Shown: in pieces, positions 22,901-32,505 of the stretch
Numbering within the stretch: position 1 is the stretch's first letter
How the letters are laid out: each line of letters opens with the position of its first letter
Assembly: GCA_900095095.1 (NCBI GenBank)
Contig: FMBT01000562.1
Span: 1-50,296 of the forward strand
Direction of reading: 5' to 3'
DNA: 50,296 nucleotides
Origin: Fragilariopsis cylindrus CCMP1102
Lineage: Eukaryota > Bacillariophyta > Bacillariophyceae > Bacillariales > Bacillariaceae
Notes under the pieces: generated by a model
Told to the model about the DNA's origin: nothing
The model's input: only the letters and a program-made list of their open reading frames with translations
The model's database searches: none
Made by a program: the position numbers and the translations under genes

Positions 22901-23204
22901 ATGTAAATGCATGATAAGACTTACGACATTCTCCCGTTAAACGACGTGAATTGTACAAAACAAATCGTTTTTGTGAATGAGTAATCTCCCGGATTGAATC
23001 CGAATTGACTTTCGTTGCGCCTGTTGCTGATGCATCAATTTCGACCTCATTCTTAATGGTTGCCGATTCCTCCTTGGAATGCCATCCCCAGTTGGCAGCA
23101 TCGACAAGGACGACGCCTGTAGAAATGGATGTTAAGAACAATGGTAGCAACAACAATGATGCTGATAATACCATCAAGACCGGAATGGAGGTAAAATTTC
23201 TCAT
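19993..23204 (-). CDS. Modular secreted protein: PT repeats, Ala-Thr repeats, Cys ladder
   Basis: One gene assembled from two ORFs. Start ATG 23204 gives a signal peptide (MRNFTSIPVLMVLSASLLLL...). A GT-AG intron at 22745-22924 (GTAAGT...TAACAG) joins ...TGEC to LPICTEEV. Then come a long SPTKSPT/DAPT repeat block (22340-22715), a short Cys segment (VCGEKCDTCSAS), and Ala-Thr repeats of the ATATATGTE type (about 21250-22200). These are followed by a second PT block (20905-21060) and about 13 repeats of 18-20 residues with the core IGA.SC.G..AC (20020-20880). The reading frame changes once near 21840 inside the Ala-Thr repeats, probably a base error, and the second frame is open from there to 19993. 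PT repeats mark diatom wall or extracellular proteins. The Cys ladder suggests a beta-solenoid. A role in the cell wall, mucilage or adhesion is inference. Confidence 0.75.
20020..20880 (-). repeat. Cys-ladder repeats, about 13 copies of 54-60 nt
   Basis: Each encoded unit has a (I/V/L)GA or IAA start, then (S/A/N)C.G..(A/S)C and a variable 6-8-residue linker. Examples are IGANACSGLNAC, VGANSCLGVNAC and IAAGSCTGEDSC. The two Cys per turn at fixed spacing would stack in a right-handed beta-solenoid. The last units before the C-terminus are the most alike, suggesting recent expansion there. Confidence 0.85.
21030..21150 (-). repeat. 66-bp direct repeat inside the secreted-protein gene
   Basis: CTGTAGGAGGAGCAAGTTGT through GCACCGGTGGGA occurs twice in succession, encoding SPTGA(T/I)EEQLAPPT twice. 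The near-identity indicates a recent internal duplication. Confidence 0.8.
22745..22924 (-). other. Intron, 180 nt, open in frame
   Basis: Donor GTAAGT after ...GAATGTC and acceptor TCTAACAG before TTCCAATC. Its length is a multiple of three and it contains no stop in the host frame. Unspliced mRNA would thus encode an extra hydrophobic stretch (FCLVVPLLLRFLW...). The strong consensus ends and the change of composition favour an intron over coding sequence. Confidence 0.8.
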
Positions 23205-25259
23205 CTTACGTACAGTCCTAGTTGCGGGTGTTAGGATCTCTTGATATAGTATCGAAATAGATAGTGTTTGTACAAGTAGAACAAAAAGGATTTGATGTTC
23301 AGCAAACTTTTTTTTATGAGGATGAGGAAGTCTGCAAAAGAATTCTTGCGTTCATGTTCATTCCTCGCTCCCTTTAGCGTGGTTCTTGTCCACGTAACGG
23401 TACACCGCTGTTAGGTTACTAATCGTATAAAGTACATATATAAAATAATACTTACACTTTTATTATAATGTATATAATTATATATGCCGTACCTGGTATG
23501 AAATGCCAGCCTTTCTATTATATTGTTATATATGTATATGTTATTATATATACCTTATAATATATGCATCTCTTGGTCCTTATGTCTATCCAATCATAAC
23601 TTCGAGTTACCAGCGCGACAAAATGCGAAGCGAAGCAATAATTTTTCAAGTTCTTCGGATAGGCAAAGGTATAAAAAGCACACGAAAATGGTACAGTAGG
23701 TCTCCTACAATACGGCGTTAGACGACGTCGTGGTCAGTAATCGTGGTAATCGTGGTAATCGTGGTAGGCGCGTCGTCGATTCGCGGAAAAATTAATCAAA
23801 AACCGTATTTTTAGCTTCAATAGGCGCCATATTAGAGGGAATGAGTTCTACAGAAGCAACGTTAGTGCGAATTTTTGTTGCGTTCTTCTCTTGGTTTGGA
23901 GTTATAACTGGGTACAGTAGGAATCACACTGAAAAAGGGACATCTTGTACACATAGGAGTATATATTATTAGGCTATAATATATATATAGTAATAATATG
24001 ATATATATTATTATTATTATAATACTGTATATAATATTATGCCGTCACGAACAACGAGAATACTCCTCAACAAGCAAGAGCACACAGAGATTAGAAGAAA
24101 ATGGGTTGTCCAGGGCTTACCACGGAAAATATCATTCTGTGACTATTTTTAGCTTCAACTGAGCCTGCTTACGGTAGTCGTAATCAGGGCTCTCCAGGAC
24201 TAGTAGCTCGGTCATCTGCATATATATTGTTGTATATATTAGTAGTACATTTTGCTGTAAGTATCATAGTATAATACTATTAATGTAAGGACTGTAACGT
24301 AATAATGTGACATACTGTAGCTTTTTCGTTCTCAATTGAGCGAAGAATGTTTGATAGGACACGGAGCGTTTACGAGTGGCGTGTCGAGTCATCTCCAATC
24401 TCGAAAATGTATCTCAGACACTGCACAGTACTTTTAGCTTCAATAGAGCCTAGCAATTAGGAAGGAAATTGTATGAGTTCTCCGGGGGCAAAGGTAACTG
24501 GGAATGGAGGAAACACATACGCACGGAAATGTAGATCTCGTACGGTGTTTGGCGTCGATCGACGTCGATGCGAACCGCCGTATGTACAGGACGGGCTCCC
24601 TTTTCGACTGATCGATTCGATTCCACGTGGTTCCTATCCATTCGTTTTATATTTTCGTGATACGATGACGACACGCGACTACGACGACGACGTCGACGCG
24701 TCGACGTCGTAGTGGTAGCACTGTGCCTTTAGTAGCGTCGTCGTCGTGTTATTAGAAAGAAAAAAATCTCTAAAAGAATGATGGATTCCAGATTCCCAGA
24801 ATGTAATTTTTAATTTTTACCTACGGTCCGTAGTAAGTTTAGCGTGCGCGGTTGTGTGTTTTCCACCACCATGCGCCATCCTAAGATTTTGTTATCCGCG
24901 AAAATAAATATTTCAATTTCTCACCACCACCACGATACCACAAGTACCCGGTAGTAGCAGTAATAATAACAAGGATAGCTGTCGTAAATAGATCTTGTCG
25001 TCTCATCGATACGTCAGTGCCAGTCTTGTTTTCAGTGAGATCTTGCGAATTTTTCAATCTCCTGTATTTCTTTAGAACCGCCAACTTGCAACAAACCACA
25101 AATCAAATATTAGGACCTGCTGCTGCTGCTGCTGGTACATTATATTCACTTACGGCCATAACATTCAGTCCATCCTCTTTAAGGAGCAAGGAGATCTAAT
25201 TTTACGTCCGTCGTAGTTTGGGTGACGAAAGTTGGTATCGTCAACATTGACACTACAGT
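23205..25259. other. Long intergenic region with repeated motifs
   Basis: No well-supported gene in about 2 kb. It holds AT-rich runs of TATATATT near 23460-23560 and 23960-24040, and diverged ~300-bp repeats marked by TTTTAGCTTCAA (23805, 24143, 24428). There are also TACAGTAGG motifs at 23692 and 23913 and a 24-bp palindrome at 24687-24710. A 72-codon minus ORF at 24881-25099 is listed separately. Confidence 0.6.
24881..25099 (-). CDS. Possible small single-pass membrane protein
   Basis: 72 residues, or 41 if it starts at the internal Met (MRRQDLFTTAILVIITATTG). One hydrophobic segment is followed by YLWYRGGGEKLKYLF and a basic tail, like small organelle membrane proteins. It is divergent from the dioxygenase gene at 25260. 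No family is recognised and it could be chance. Confidence 0.35.
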   Translation of the reverse strand: MVCCKLAVLKKYRRLKNSQDLTENKTGTDVSMRRQDLFTTAILVIITATTGYLWYRGGGEKLKYLFSRITKS

Positions 25260-26846
25260 ATGTCTACGCCGACAAAACAACCGCCCGCTTCTGTTTCTCT
25301 TTTGAAAAACGTCATAACAATGGCAGACAATGAGCAACAACAGCAGCGGAAAAGGAGGAAAAAGGATAGGAAGAAAAAGAAGAAGAAGAAAATCAAACGA
25401 AAGAGATCATTATCGCCATCGTCAGCTACGCCCAATGAGAAGAAGAAGAAAAGGAAAATGGTACGAAAGAAGGCAACGAAAATCATGACACCGGCGTCAC
25501 AGGAATTTAGTCGACAAGCAACAGCAGCTATTGGTCTGGCTGCCACGAATTTTTTGACCCACAAGAAAAATGTGACGGATCAAATTAAACACAACAAGCA
25601 ACAACTTCTGGGACAAGAACAACAACAAAACACACCACCAAATAATAATGTCGGATGTTCTTCTAGCTCTCTTCCTGAAATGACGGATGGAATGAAATAC
25701 CAGCGACCACTTATGGAAGAACAACAACACACACCAAATAATAATGCCGGAAACACTTCTAGCTCTCTTCCTGAAATGGCATCCCAATATTTCTCGTTCG
25801 AGAACCACGATACCACACCTCGACGAAGACTACATCAACTCTTCTTAGAGTTGACGGAAACAGTGATGGATAACTTTGAAGATCATATCATGGCCATCGT
25901 TCCATTGTGCAACGATGCTCGGATGAATCATCAAAGTAAACAAGCAATCCGCATCTTCTTTGGACGGGAGGGTACAATAATAAATGAGGAGGTGGTAGAA
26001 CGTTACATATACGGACCAAAAGCTGTGATGACGACGACCGGCCTGCATCCGTCCAATTATCGGGTCTATCCTTTTACACCCCTCTTGGTAGAAATTGTCG
26101 ATCAATTGACAAAAATCATCCAAGAAGATCTCGGTCCCGAATGGGCAGATTTTAACTTTGATTTTAATTTCATGGAAATGAAGGTCTATCAAGGGAAAGA
26201 TATGTTTCGTGATGAGAATGGTAACCCTATCAAAGATGACAATAACGAATCGATCCGAGATGATAATAATCAGAGTGTTGGTCTGCACAACGATCTTAAT
26301 ATCAAAGATAACGGGAAGCAAAGCAAAAAGGATACAGCTCGAGGTGATCATCCGATTGCGACCTACAACGTCGGTTCCACTCGCAATTTAGTGTTCCGAT
26401 GGTTACAGAAAGAAGAAATGAAAAATGATGAAAAAGAGCCGGCAAAGTGGAAGGTGATCAAAAATGGTAGTCGTGTGATCGAGTTAGAAGATGGATCGAT
26501 TTTTGTGCTCCTTCCCGCCGATGAAACACCACAGGCTCTCAATGATGTTCTTTATAAAACACAACATGAAGGAAAATTTTCACACCAAGGTGCTACCGGT
26601 ATGTCCTTGGGATTTGTATTCCGTTCGGTGAAATCGAAAAGTTTATTTCATCGATCGACGAATTGTTGGCAATGGGAGTTGGATAAAAAATATAAACAAG
26701 TGGTAACTGGATCTTTGAAAGGTAAATGGGGTAAAAAACATGAAGAATTTCCAGTCCGCAATCCCAAAGCAGCAAGAGATGTCAATGCTATCAAGAATAA
26801 TGTGAAAAAATTCATAAACAATCTTAAAACGCTTAAAACGCTATAG
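25260..26846 (+). CDS. AlkB-like 2OG-Fe(II) oxygenase with basic N-terminus
   Basis: 528 residues. Residues ~25-75 are very Lys/Arg-rich (RKRRKKDRKKKKKKK), a likely nuclear or nucleic-acid-binding region. A Gln/Asn-rich stretch with two copies of a short SSSLPEM segment follows. The C-terminal half has an AlkB-type core: GLHNDL (H343-x-D345), DHPIATYNVGSTRNLVFRW, LEDGSIFVLLPADETP, FSHQGATG (H442), and SLGFVFRSVKS (2-oxoglutarate Arg). Long acidic inserts separate the HxD from the next strand. Oxidative nucleic-acid or chromatin demethylation is the family's usual chemistry; the target is unknown. A second Met at 25320 (MADNEQQQQ) is an alternative start. It shares the fold, but little sequence, with the gene at 3255-4091. 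Confidence 0.8.
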   Translation: MSTPTKQPPASVSLLKNVITMADNEQQQQRKRRKKDRKKKKKKKIKRKRSLSPSSATPNEKKKKRKMVRKKATKIMTPASQEFSRQATAAIGLAATNFLTHKKNVTDQIKHNKQQLLGQEQQQNTPPNNNVGCSSSSLPEMTDGMKYQRPLMEEQQHTPNNNAGNTSSSLPEMASQYFSFENHDTTPRRRLHQLFLELTETVMDNFEDHIMAIVPLCNDARMNHQSKQAIRIFFGREGTIINEEVVERYIYGPKAVMTTTGLHPSNYRVYPFTPLLVEIVDQLTKIIQEDLGPEWADFNFDFNFMEMKVYQGKDMFRDENGNPIKDDNNESIRDDNNQSVGLHNDLNIKDNGKQSKKDTARGDHPIATYNVGSTRNLVFRWLQKEEMKNDEKEPAKWKVIKNGSRVIELEDGSIFVLLPADETPQALNDVLYKTQHEGKFSHQGATGMSLGFVFRSVKSKSLFHRSTNCWQWELDKKYKQVVTGSLKGKWGKKHEEFPVRNPKAARDVNAIKNNVKKFINNLKTLKTL

Positions 26847-27392
26847 TATAAAAATTTAATCTGATTACTATAATATAACTTGTTTGGGAGGTTCTAACGA
26901 TTACGAGTACAAGTGTACTATTTGTGACGATGCCGGAACGGAGAACCCAACTTATATATTGGAAAATATGTTGTAATTTGTGGTGAAGCTTATCGAGTAT
27001 ATAAGAGCCGATCTTGCGGAATATGGCACATCCATTGGATGCAATTTCGGCCGTAGGAGAATTCTATTCGGTAGGTTGTAGATACAAGAACGATCCGAGA
27101 ACAAGAGAAGTGCTGAGTATTGTAACAGAAGAATTGGAAATATGATGGTTTAACTATGAAACAAAGAATTAATAGAACTGTAGAATTAATAATAATATGA
27201 GATCGTTCATTGTCATTGTTGCCGTCGTCGTCGGCAGCGGCGACGTGTATTATAGTTACTATTAGTAGTATTTCCAGTTTGATTATGTTGATGATTGACG
27301 ACCTTTCTTTTCTTTTCTTTACTATTTATTCTGTTCTTTCGCTTTCATTTTATATCCATGAGATTCAATTTCACGTATACTTATTATACGCA
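26847..27392. other. Intergenic, no gene seen
   Basis: Between convergent genes. Only short ORFs without coding character and a TTTTCTTTTC run near 27305. Confidence 0.5.
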
Positions 27393-27638
27393 TCATATCC
27401 ATTGATTCAACAGCACCATCATAACAACTAAGAATATGGCTGTTGTTGCTGTTGATGTTGCTGTTGTTATGATTGCTGGTGAAGATGATCTTCTCTTAGT
27501 ACTATTAGCACCAGCACCAGCAGCAGAAGCAATATGTGGTCTACAGGAACATTGTTCTTTCACTACACGTTCCCATTGATCCCGTTGAATAGTCCAATTA
27601 TCATGTTCATTATCATAGTTGTCGTCACCATTCGTCAT
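27393..27638 (-). CDS. Short ORF overlapping the DUF1275 stop; possible C-terminal tail
   Basis: 81 codons whose ATG overlaps the upstream stop as TAATG. The content (DNWTIQRDQWERVVKEQCSC) is protein-like, then turns into Ser/Thr/Ala low complexity and a hydrophobic end. It may be the true C-terminus of the upstream membrane protein after a missed base, or a chance ORF. Confidence 0.3.
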   Translation of the reverse strand: MTNGDDNYDNEHDNWTIQRDQWERVVKEQCSCRPHIASAAGAGANSTKRRSSSPAIITTATSTATTAIFLVVMMVLLNQWI

Positions 27639-29095
27639 TATGATGCCATCATTATATTGCTGCTGTTGGTGTTGTTGTTGTTGATGATGATGTCTTCTTT
27701 TTCCTTTTCGAATAGAATTGTATGAAGTACATCTTGTAGCTTCTTATTGATAGTAAGTAATTCTATCAATTTGGCTTTATTGACAACAGCGATGTCAGTA
27801 GTAGCAGTAGTAGCAGCAGCAGCAGTAGCAGCACACGATCTTTTAATTTTCTTGCTATTGCTATTATCATCATCGTCACCAGACCGGATGATAATAGGCA
27901 CATCTTCAGTTTTTTCTTTTATTACTACACTTAATTCATCAAAAATATTCATTAATTTTTTTTCATATTCCAATGTGCTGATCTTGTTATTGTCATTCAT
28001 TTTAATATTTTCTTCCTCATCCAGTAATAATAAATCATTGCTATTGCTGTCTTCATTTTTTTCATTCTTCTTCTCAAAATATGTACCCCCGGTTATGATA
28101 GCTTCCCATAGGGTAAAGTTATGTTCCAATATGAAATAAATTATTATAGTAAAACCGAATATAAAAAAGACGACTGCATTTACAAGTAGAGCAAATCTAC
28201 CTATATAATCTGATACAACTACACCACAAATTGAACCTAACCAAAAACTTGTTGCTAATCCACCTAATATATATAATTTCCATAAATTAGTTGTATTGCC
28301 TCGAATTAGTTGTCCAATAAACAAACCAATATCAGTTGTTGTTCCTGTTAGATGTGTGGTTCTAATCAAGTTGGCAGTATACATTGATGAGATGCCATTC
28401 ATTATACCATTCCCAATAGCAGTAAAATAAAATTCAAACCGAACAGTTTTAATTGACATATATGCGCCCAAACTAGTAAAAATTCCACCTATAAGGAATG
28501 TTGGTCCATATCTTGGACTTAATTCAAAAGCAACAGGATGGGGATTCATTATACTGGATATGCATGATCCAACCATAACACTTAATATCGTGCATACATA
28601 AAATTTATATTGTTGTAAATCATTATAACGTTTCCCATCAATAGTACTTTCATCAATATCGCTGCCATCAATATCAACGCTATTATCATATCTTAAATTT
28701 AATAATTCAATTGCACTATTTGTATATAATCCAGTAACACCAGTTACTGTAAGTGATACAGAATCCGATCCAACAAATATGTTTCCACTTAAACATACAC
28801 CGTTTGAATATCCAGCAATAAATGCCATGCACATACCAATACCAATAATGAAAATGTATTCATGTCTTGTATGTGAATTAATTAGAGTAGTTTTTGAGCA
28901 TTTATTCGCATTTGTACTTGCGCTTGTATTAGCTGGTGCCGTTGTTCGATCGCTGTCACCGCCACCGTCATCGTTAGGTGGTGATGGAATAAGAACAACA
29001 ATATCGCCATCGTCATGGTAATTATTAGGACGACTACTACCATGGCTGTATATACTTTTGATCAGACTGTTATTAATTTTACTGCTGCTAATCAT
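27638..29095 (-). CDS. DUF1275 (YoaK-like) multi-pass membrane protein
   Basis: The first ATG of the open frame is at 29095 (MISSSKINNS), giving 485 residues. After a ~70-residue disordered N-terminus there are six or so hydrophobic segments with the DUF1275 pattern: FIIGIGMCMAFIAGYSNGVC, ...MNGISSMYTANLIRTTHLTG, then TTTDIGLFIGQLIRG and LGGLATSFWLGSICGVVVSD. The HLTGTTTDIG motif is the family hallmark. A 53-residue loop between the first segments and a ~120-residue acidic, possibly coiled C-terminal tail (IFDELSVVIKEK ... LIELLTINKKLQDVL) are extras. The biochemical role of DUF1275 is not established; transport is assumed. Confidence 0.8.
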   Translation of the reverse strand: MISSSKINNSLIKSIYSHGSSRPNNYHDDGDIVVLIPSPPNDDGGGDSDRTTAPANTSASTNANKCSKTTLINSHTRHEYIFIIGIGMCMAFIAGYSNGVCLSGNIFVGSDSVSLTVTGVTGLYTNSAIELLNLRYDNSVDIDGSDIDESTIDGKRYNDLQQYKFYVCTILSVMVGSCISSIMNPHPVAFELSPRYGPTFLIGGIFTSLGAYMSIKTVRFEFYFTAIGNGIMNGISSMYTANLIRTTHLTGTTTDIGLFIGQLIRGNTTNLWKLYILGGLATSFWLGSICGVVVSDYIGRFALLVNAVVFFIFGFTIIIYFILEHNFTLWEAIITGGTYFEKKNEKNEDSNSNDLLLLDEEENIKMNDNNKISTLEYEKKLMNIFDELSVVIKEKTEDVPIIIRSGDDDDNSNSKKIKRSCAATAAAATTATTDIAVVNKAKLIELLTINKKLQDVLHTILFEKEKEDIIINNNNTNSSNIMMAS

Positions 29096-29578
29096 GATGC
29101 TAGTCGCTGACAACAATAATAATAGTAATCGTGTAGGATAGGAAACTGCTATCGATCTGATGCTAGCTAGCTACGTAGTTTGATATTGCAGTTATATTAT
29201 GTGCTAACAATAGTACGGTATGGGATGTCAGAAAAAAGAAAAATCGCGAAACGAAAGAGAAAATGATCTTTAGTCCTACAAGCAGTAAGTTGGTCGCGGA
29301 ATCCTCTATCTATTTTTAAACACGACTGAAAAAAGATTTCCAGTCGAACTCGTGACTCAGGTTTTTGCATTTTATTCGAGCTTTGAATTTTGAAATTTGA
29401 AAATATCGTACACAAATCGGAAAGACATTCAATCTTTTTAACATTTCAACATCTAACTTTAACTTACTTTGCTACAGTGCTAACTAGACTCCTTGCACAA
29501 TCAAAAGCGACAGACGACATGCGGAGAATGGAGTGAGGGAGTGGAAAAAAAAGGAAAGAAAAAAATCGTCTACTCATC
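29096..29578. other. Divergent promoter region
   Basis: Lies between the DUF1275 gene (-) and the cyclophilin-like gene (+). It has a GCTAGCTAGC repeat near 29163 and A-rich stretches. No gene is seen. Confidence 0.5.
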
Positions 29579-29637
29579 ATGCAATCCTTCGAAACAAGAA
29601 TGCGAAGGGTAGTTCAGAAGGAAAATAATGACCTTCA

Positions 29638-29668
<31 letters not shown>

Positions 29669-30595
29669 GCATCGAAGACAACAATACCATCATCATCTCG
29701 AGGAGTAGAAAAACGACGAACAAGACAACGACAACCAATTCAATGTGGTCTCATTATCATTGTCTTATCACCAATTGTTATACTATTGTTGATCATTTGT
29801 TCATCGAGAATATATAACACTTGGTCGTTGTCTAATGAGATTGAATTATCTACTATTCTAATAGCAAAAGAAGCCGATGAACAGGAAGTGAACAACAAAA
29901 CCAGCAAGAATAATAAAATTAACAACAACAAGGGCTTACTTCGTCGTAAACAGGATCAAAGACTACAAAAGCAAGATGAAGATAAAATAAAACAACAAAT
30001 AGAAGAAGAAGAAGAACACAAGAATGCTGGCAATAATAATAATTTTAGGAATGAACAGAGGAAGATTCTTGTTTTAGTAACGAGCCATGGGAATATTCGA
30101 ATACCTTTACGACCTGATTTATCACAGGGTTCAGTTGATTATATACATAAGTTAGTTGAAAGTTATGGTGAAGGTGAAAGATGTATGCATTGTAATTTAT
30201 ATCGTTCAGAGAAACCAGGTATACTACAAGGAATAATGGAGAATAAAAATGTTGTACCTGTAAATACAGTACATGGGTCATGTCCACCAGATGGTGTTTC
30301 TGAGCATGTTGTGAATGATTGTCCTGAATGGGATAAAAATTGTGGCTGTCATGGACCAGTAATGACACGAGGATCAGTTGCATGGGCAGCCGGTGATGCT
30401 GGTGGTCCAGATTTTTTCATTGATGGATACCCTGAACCAGCAAAGTGGTGGGGTACACAACATACTAATTTTGGTACAATAGAAGAAGAAGATAGTTTGA
30501 AGATACTGGATTTTATATTTACTTTACCAACAACAGCTGAAGATGGTATGGATTTTTTAAAAGAATCAATCCATTTCGATCTTCGATTGGAGTAG
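29579..30595 (+). CDS. Type II membrane protein with a divergent cyclophilin-like domain
   Basis: 338 residues. A basic, Ala-rich N-terminus is followed by one transmembrane segment (CGLIIIVLSPIVILLLIICS) near residue 60, then a ~85-residue charged, probably coiled stalk. The C-terminal ~170 residues resemble diatom cyclophilin-type proteins: SHGNIRIPLRPDLSQGSVDYI, CMHCNLYRSEKPGILQGIM, CGCHGPVMTRGSVAWAAGDA, GGPDFFIDGY, and WWGTQHTNFGTI. The fold's GG.DFFI core is kept, but there is no clear catalytic Arg in the classic FHR position, and several Cys are added. It probably faces the lumen of the secretory pathway. Isomerase activity is doubtful and binding is possible. It is convergent with another cyclophilin-type gene 280 bases downstream. 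Confidence 0.75.
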
Positions 30596-30872
30596 TACTC
30601 GTAGCAGCAGCAGCAGCAGCAAACAAACAATTAAGAATAGAAAATAGTTTAACAATTGGTCTTAATTTTTTAGGACCAAAATATGAGTAGAAAGGGCATT
30701 ACATCGTTGATCGTAAATCGATCGATCGTACAACATACAATGATACAACACGGAATGAATAACACTATTGCATATTCCGTATACTACAAAGAAAGTTCAC
30801 TCAATGAAGGGCGCCTTCCACATTGTTATGCTTTAACGATAATATAGTAAGAAATATTAGACTATATTATTA

Positions 30873-32015
30873 TTACTTCTTTTTATTTTTAGTAGTAGTA
30901 GGAGTAGTACTACTCGCTCCTACTTTTTGTACACCTGCATCTAGAACTGTTACCTTCAGGAGTGGCGTACCTTTATTTCTTTGTATCGGCAATGATGCTA
31001 ATCGTGCTAGAAATTCCATACTTTCATTGTCAATAATTTGACCGATCACACGACGATGCAATTTTGTATCAAATAATTCAGATGATTCTTCACTGGCAGT
31101 AATTAAAAATGCATTCGCATATGCTTCATCGATGGGTCCATTACCATTCCCGTATCCTATCCCTTTTTCTGGAACAGAAATCAATCCAGCAGCAGTATGT
31201 GTTCTTGCCGATACTTCTTTTTGTGATGATAATGGTCGTGATTGTGGAAGGAAATTATTACCAGCCTTGACTAATCCTCTACTTTTAGCAAAGGCCTTGT
31301 TTTGGGATGGTACACCAAATTCAACTCCTTGCCCTGGGCATATAGATGGAACGATGCCACCAAACAATAACGATACCGGTTGTGTAATAACATCAATATC
31401 ATTTTCAAACTCATCCTGTTCTTTCCCAACGCCTGTTATACCAATCATTGTTAAGAATTGTATCATTGCTCGCACATTAATGGGACAATCATCACCGTAC
31501 AGTCCAAATCGTAAAAAACCAACTTCTTCTCTACGTTCACCAACATCGACCACAAGTTGAACCACATGTGTTATCTTATTAGTAACGCGGGGGATTGGTT
31601 TGATCCGATTTTTTTCTTCTCCATCGGAAAGTAATTTCCCATCCGCACCACAACGTGGATCAGCTGGATCACATCGTTGATCTGAGGAGGCTGCCAGGAC
31701 TAAATCAGGGGACATTGACTGTAACAACGGAATGGAGATACACGCCGTACCAGCCCGCATTGTCTTCTTCAGTAAAATTCTTCTGGATGTTTCATCGTTT
31801 ATATTATTACCAAATAATTTGGTTGAAATTGTATTTCCTCTGACATCATTATGAGGATGGAACGATGATGTTGTGTGCGTGGTCTTCCCCCTTGTCGCCG
31901 TCGTCGTCGTCGTCGCTGATGTCCTTTTCGTAACCGAAGAAAAAGCTTCTGACGAGACGAATAAAGTGCTCAAGACGACGAAAATAATAGCAATGGAATG
32001 CTGAGCCGACAACAT
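30873..32015 (-). CDS. Cyclophilin-type protein, predicted thylakoid lumen
   Basis: 380 residues. The leader is MLSAQHSIAIIFVVLSTLFV ending SSEAFSSV, a signal peptide with A-Phe junction typical of diatom plastid import. A second targeting region contains TSRRILLKK and a hydrophobic ACISIPLLQSM ending LVLAAS, like a twin-arginine lumen signal. The mature part has a cyclophilin-like fold: VGFLRFGLYGDDCPINVRAM, then GIVPSICPGQGVEFG, AGLISVPEKGIGYG, ANAFLITASE, LHRRVIGQIID and LLKVTVLDAGV. Such lumenal PPIase-like proteins assist photosynthetic complex assembly. The catalytic residues are not all obvious, so catalysis is uncertain. The localisation call rests on the two-part leader. Confidence 0.8.
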   Translation of the reverse strand: MLSAQHSIAIIFVVLSTLFVSSEAFSSVTKRTSATTTTTATRGKTTHTTSSFHPHNDVRGNTISTKLFGNNINDETSRRILLKKTMRAGTACISIPLLQSMSPDLVLAASSDQRCDPADPRCGADGKLLSDGEEKNRIKPIPRVTNKITHVVQLVVDVGERREEVGFLRFGLYGDDCPINVRAMIQFLTMIGITGVGKEQDEFENDIDVITQPVSLLFGGIVPSICPGQGVEFGVPSQNKAFAKSRGLVKAGNNFLPQSRPLSSQKEVSARTHTAAGLISVPEKGIGYGNGNGPIDEAYANAFLITASEESSELFDTKLHRRVIGQIIDNESMEFLARLASLPIQRNKGTPLLKVTVLDAGVQKVGASSTTPTTTKNKKK

Positions 32016-32505
32016 TGTTTACAGTAATTATCGTCGTTTTTCTTATCACGTAGAGAATGAGTGCTACAACCGTACTATTTATATTATACAATCTATTGGA
32101 ATTGCGAGTTGGTCGTTGTTGCATGATGGCATGATGACACATTCGGCTTGCATCATATCATGCATCGGAGCGATACAACACAAAAAATAGAAAAATCTAC
32201 AATTATTTGTGAATCATTGAATCGAATCAATCAATCAATCAATCAATCTAGCCGTCCAATTAGAACTGTGCGGGAATCAAACATTACGTACGTGTTTCAT
32301 GTTCAAATAAATAATGCATTGTTGTCGGCGTCAAAAAATAAAGATCTTTGCGCCATCAAATCTGCAGAATGATGCAGGCAGAATAGATAGATGATTCAAG
32401 ATAAGCAGGCTTATTACTTCATGATACATGATAGCAAGCTAGGTTTCGACATCTGTTGTATCAACGAAAAAGGGAATCATAAATCGCCGTCTAGATACCG
32501 TAATC
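32016..32505. other. Divergent promoter region, no gene
   Basis: Lies between the lumenal cyclophilin (-) and the transporter (+). It contains an AATC microsatellite at 32226-32248. Short ORFs here are not supported. Confidence 0.5.
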
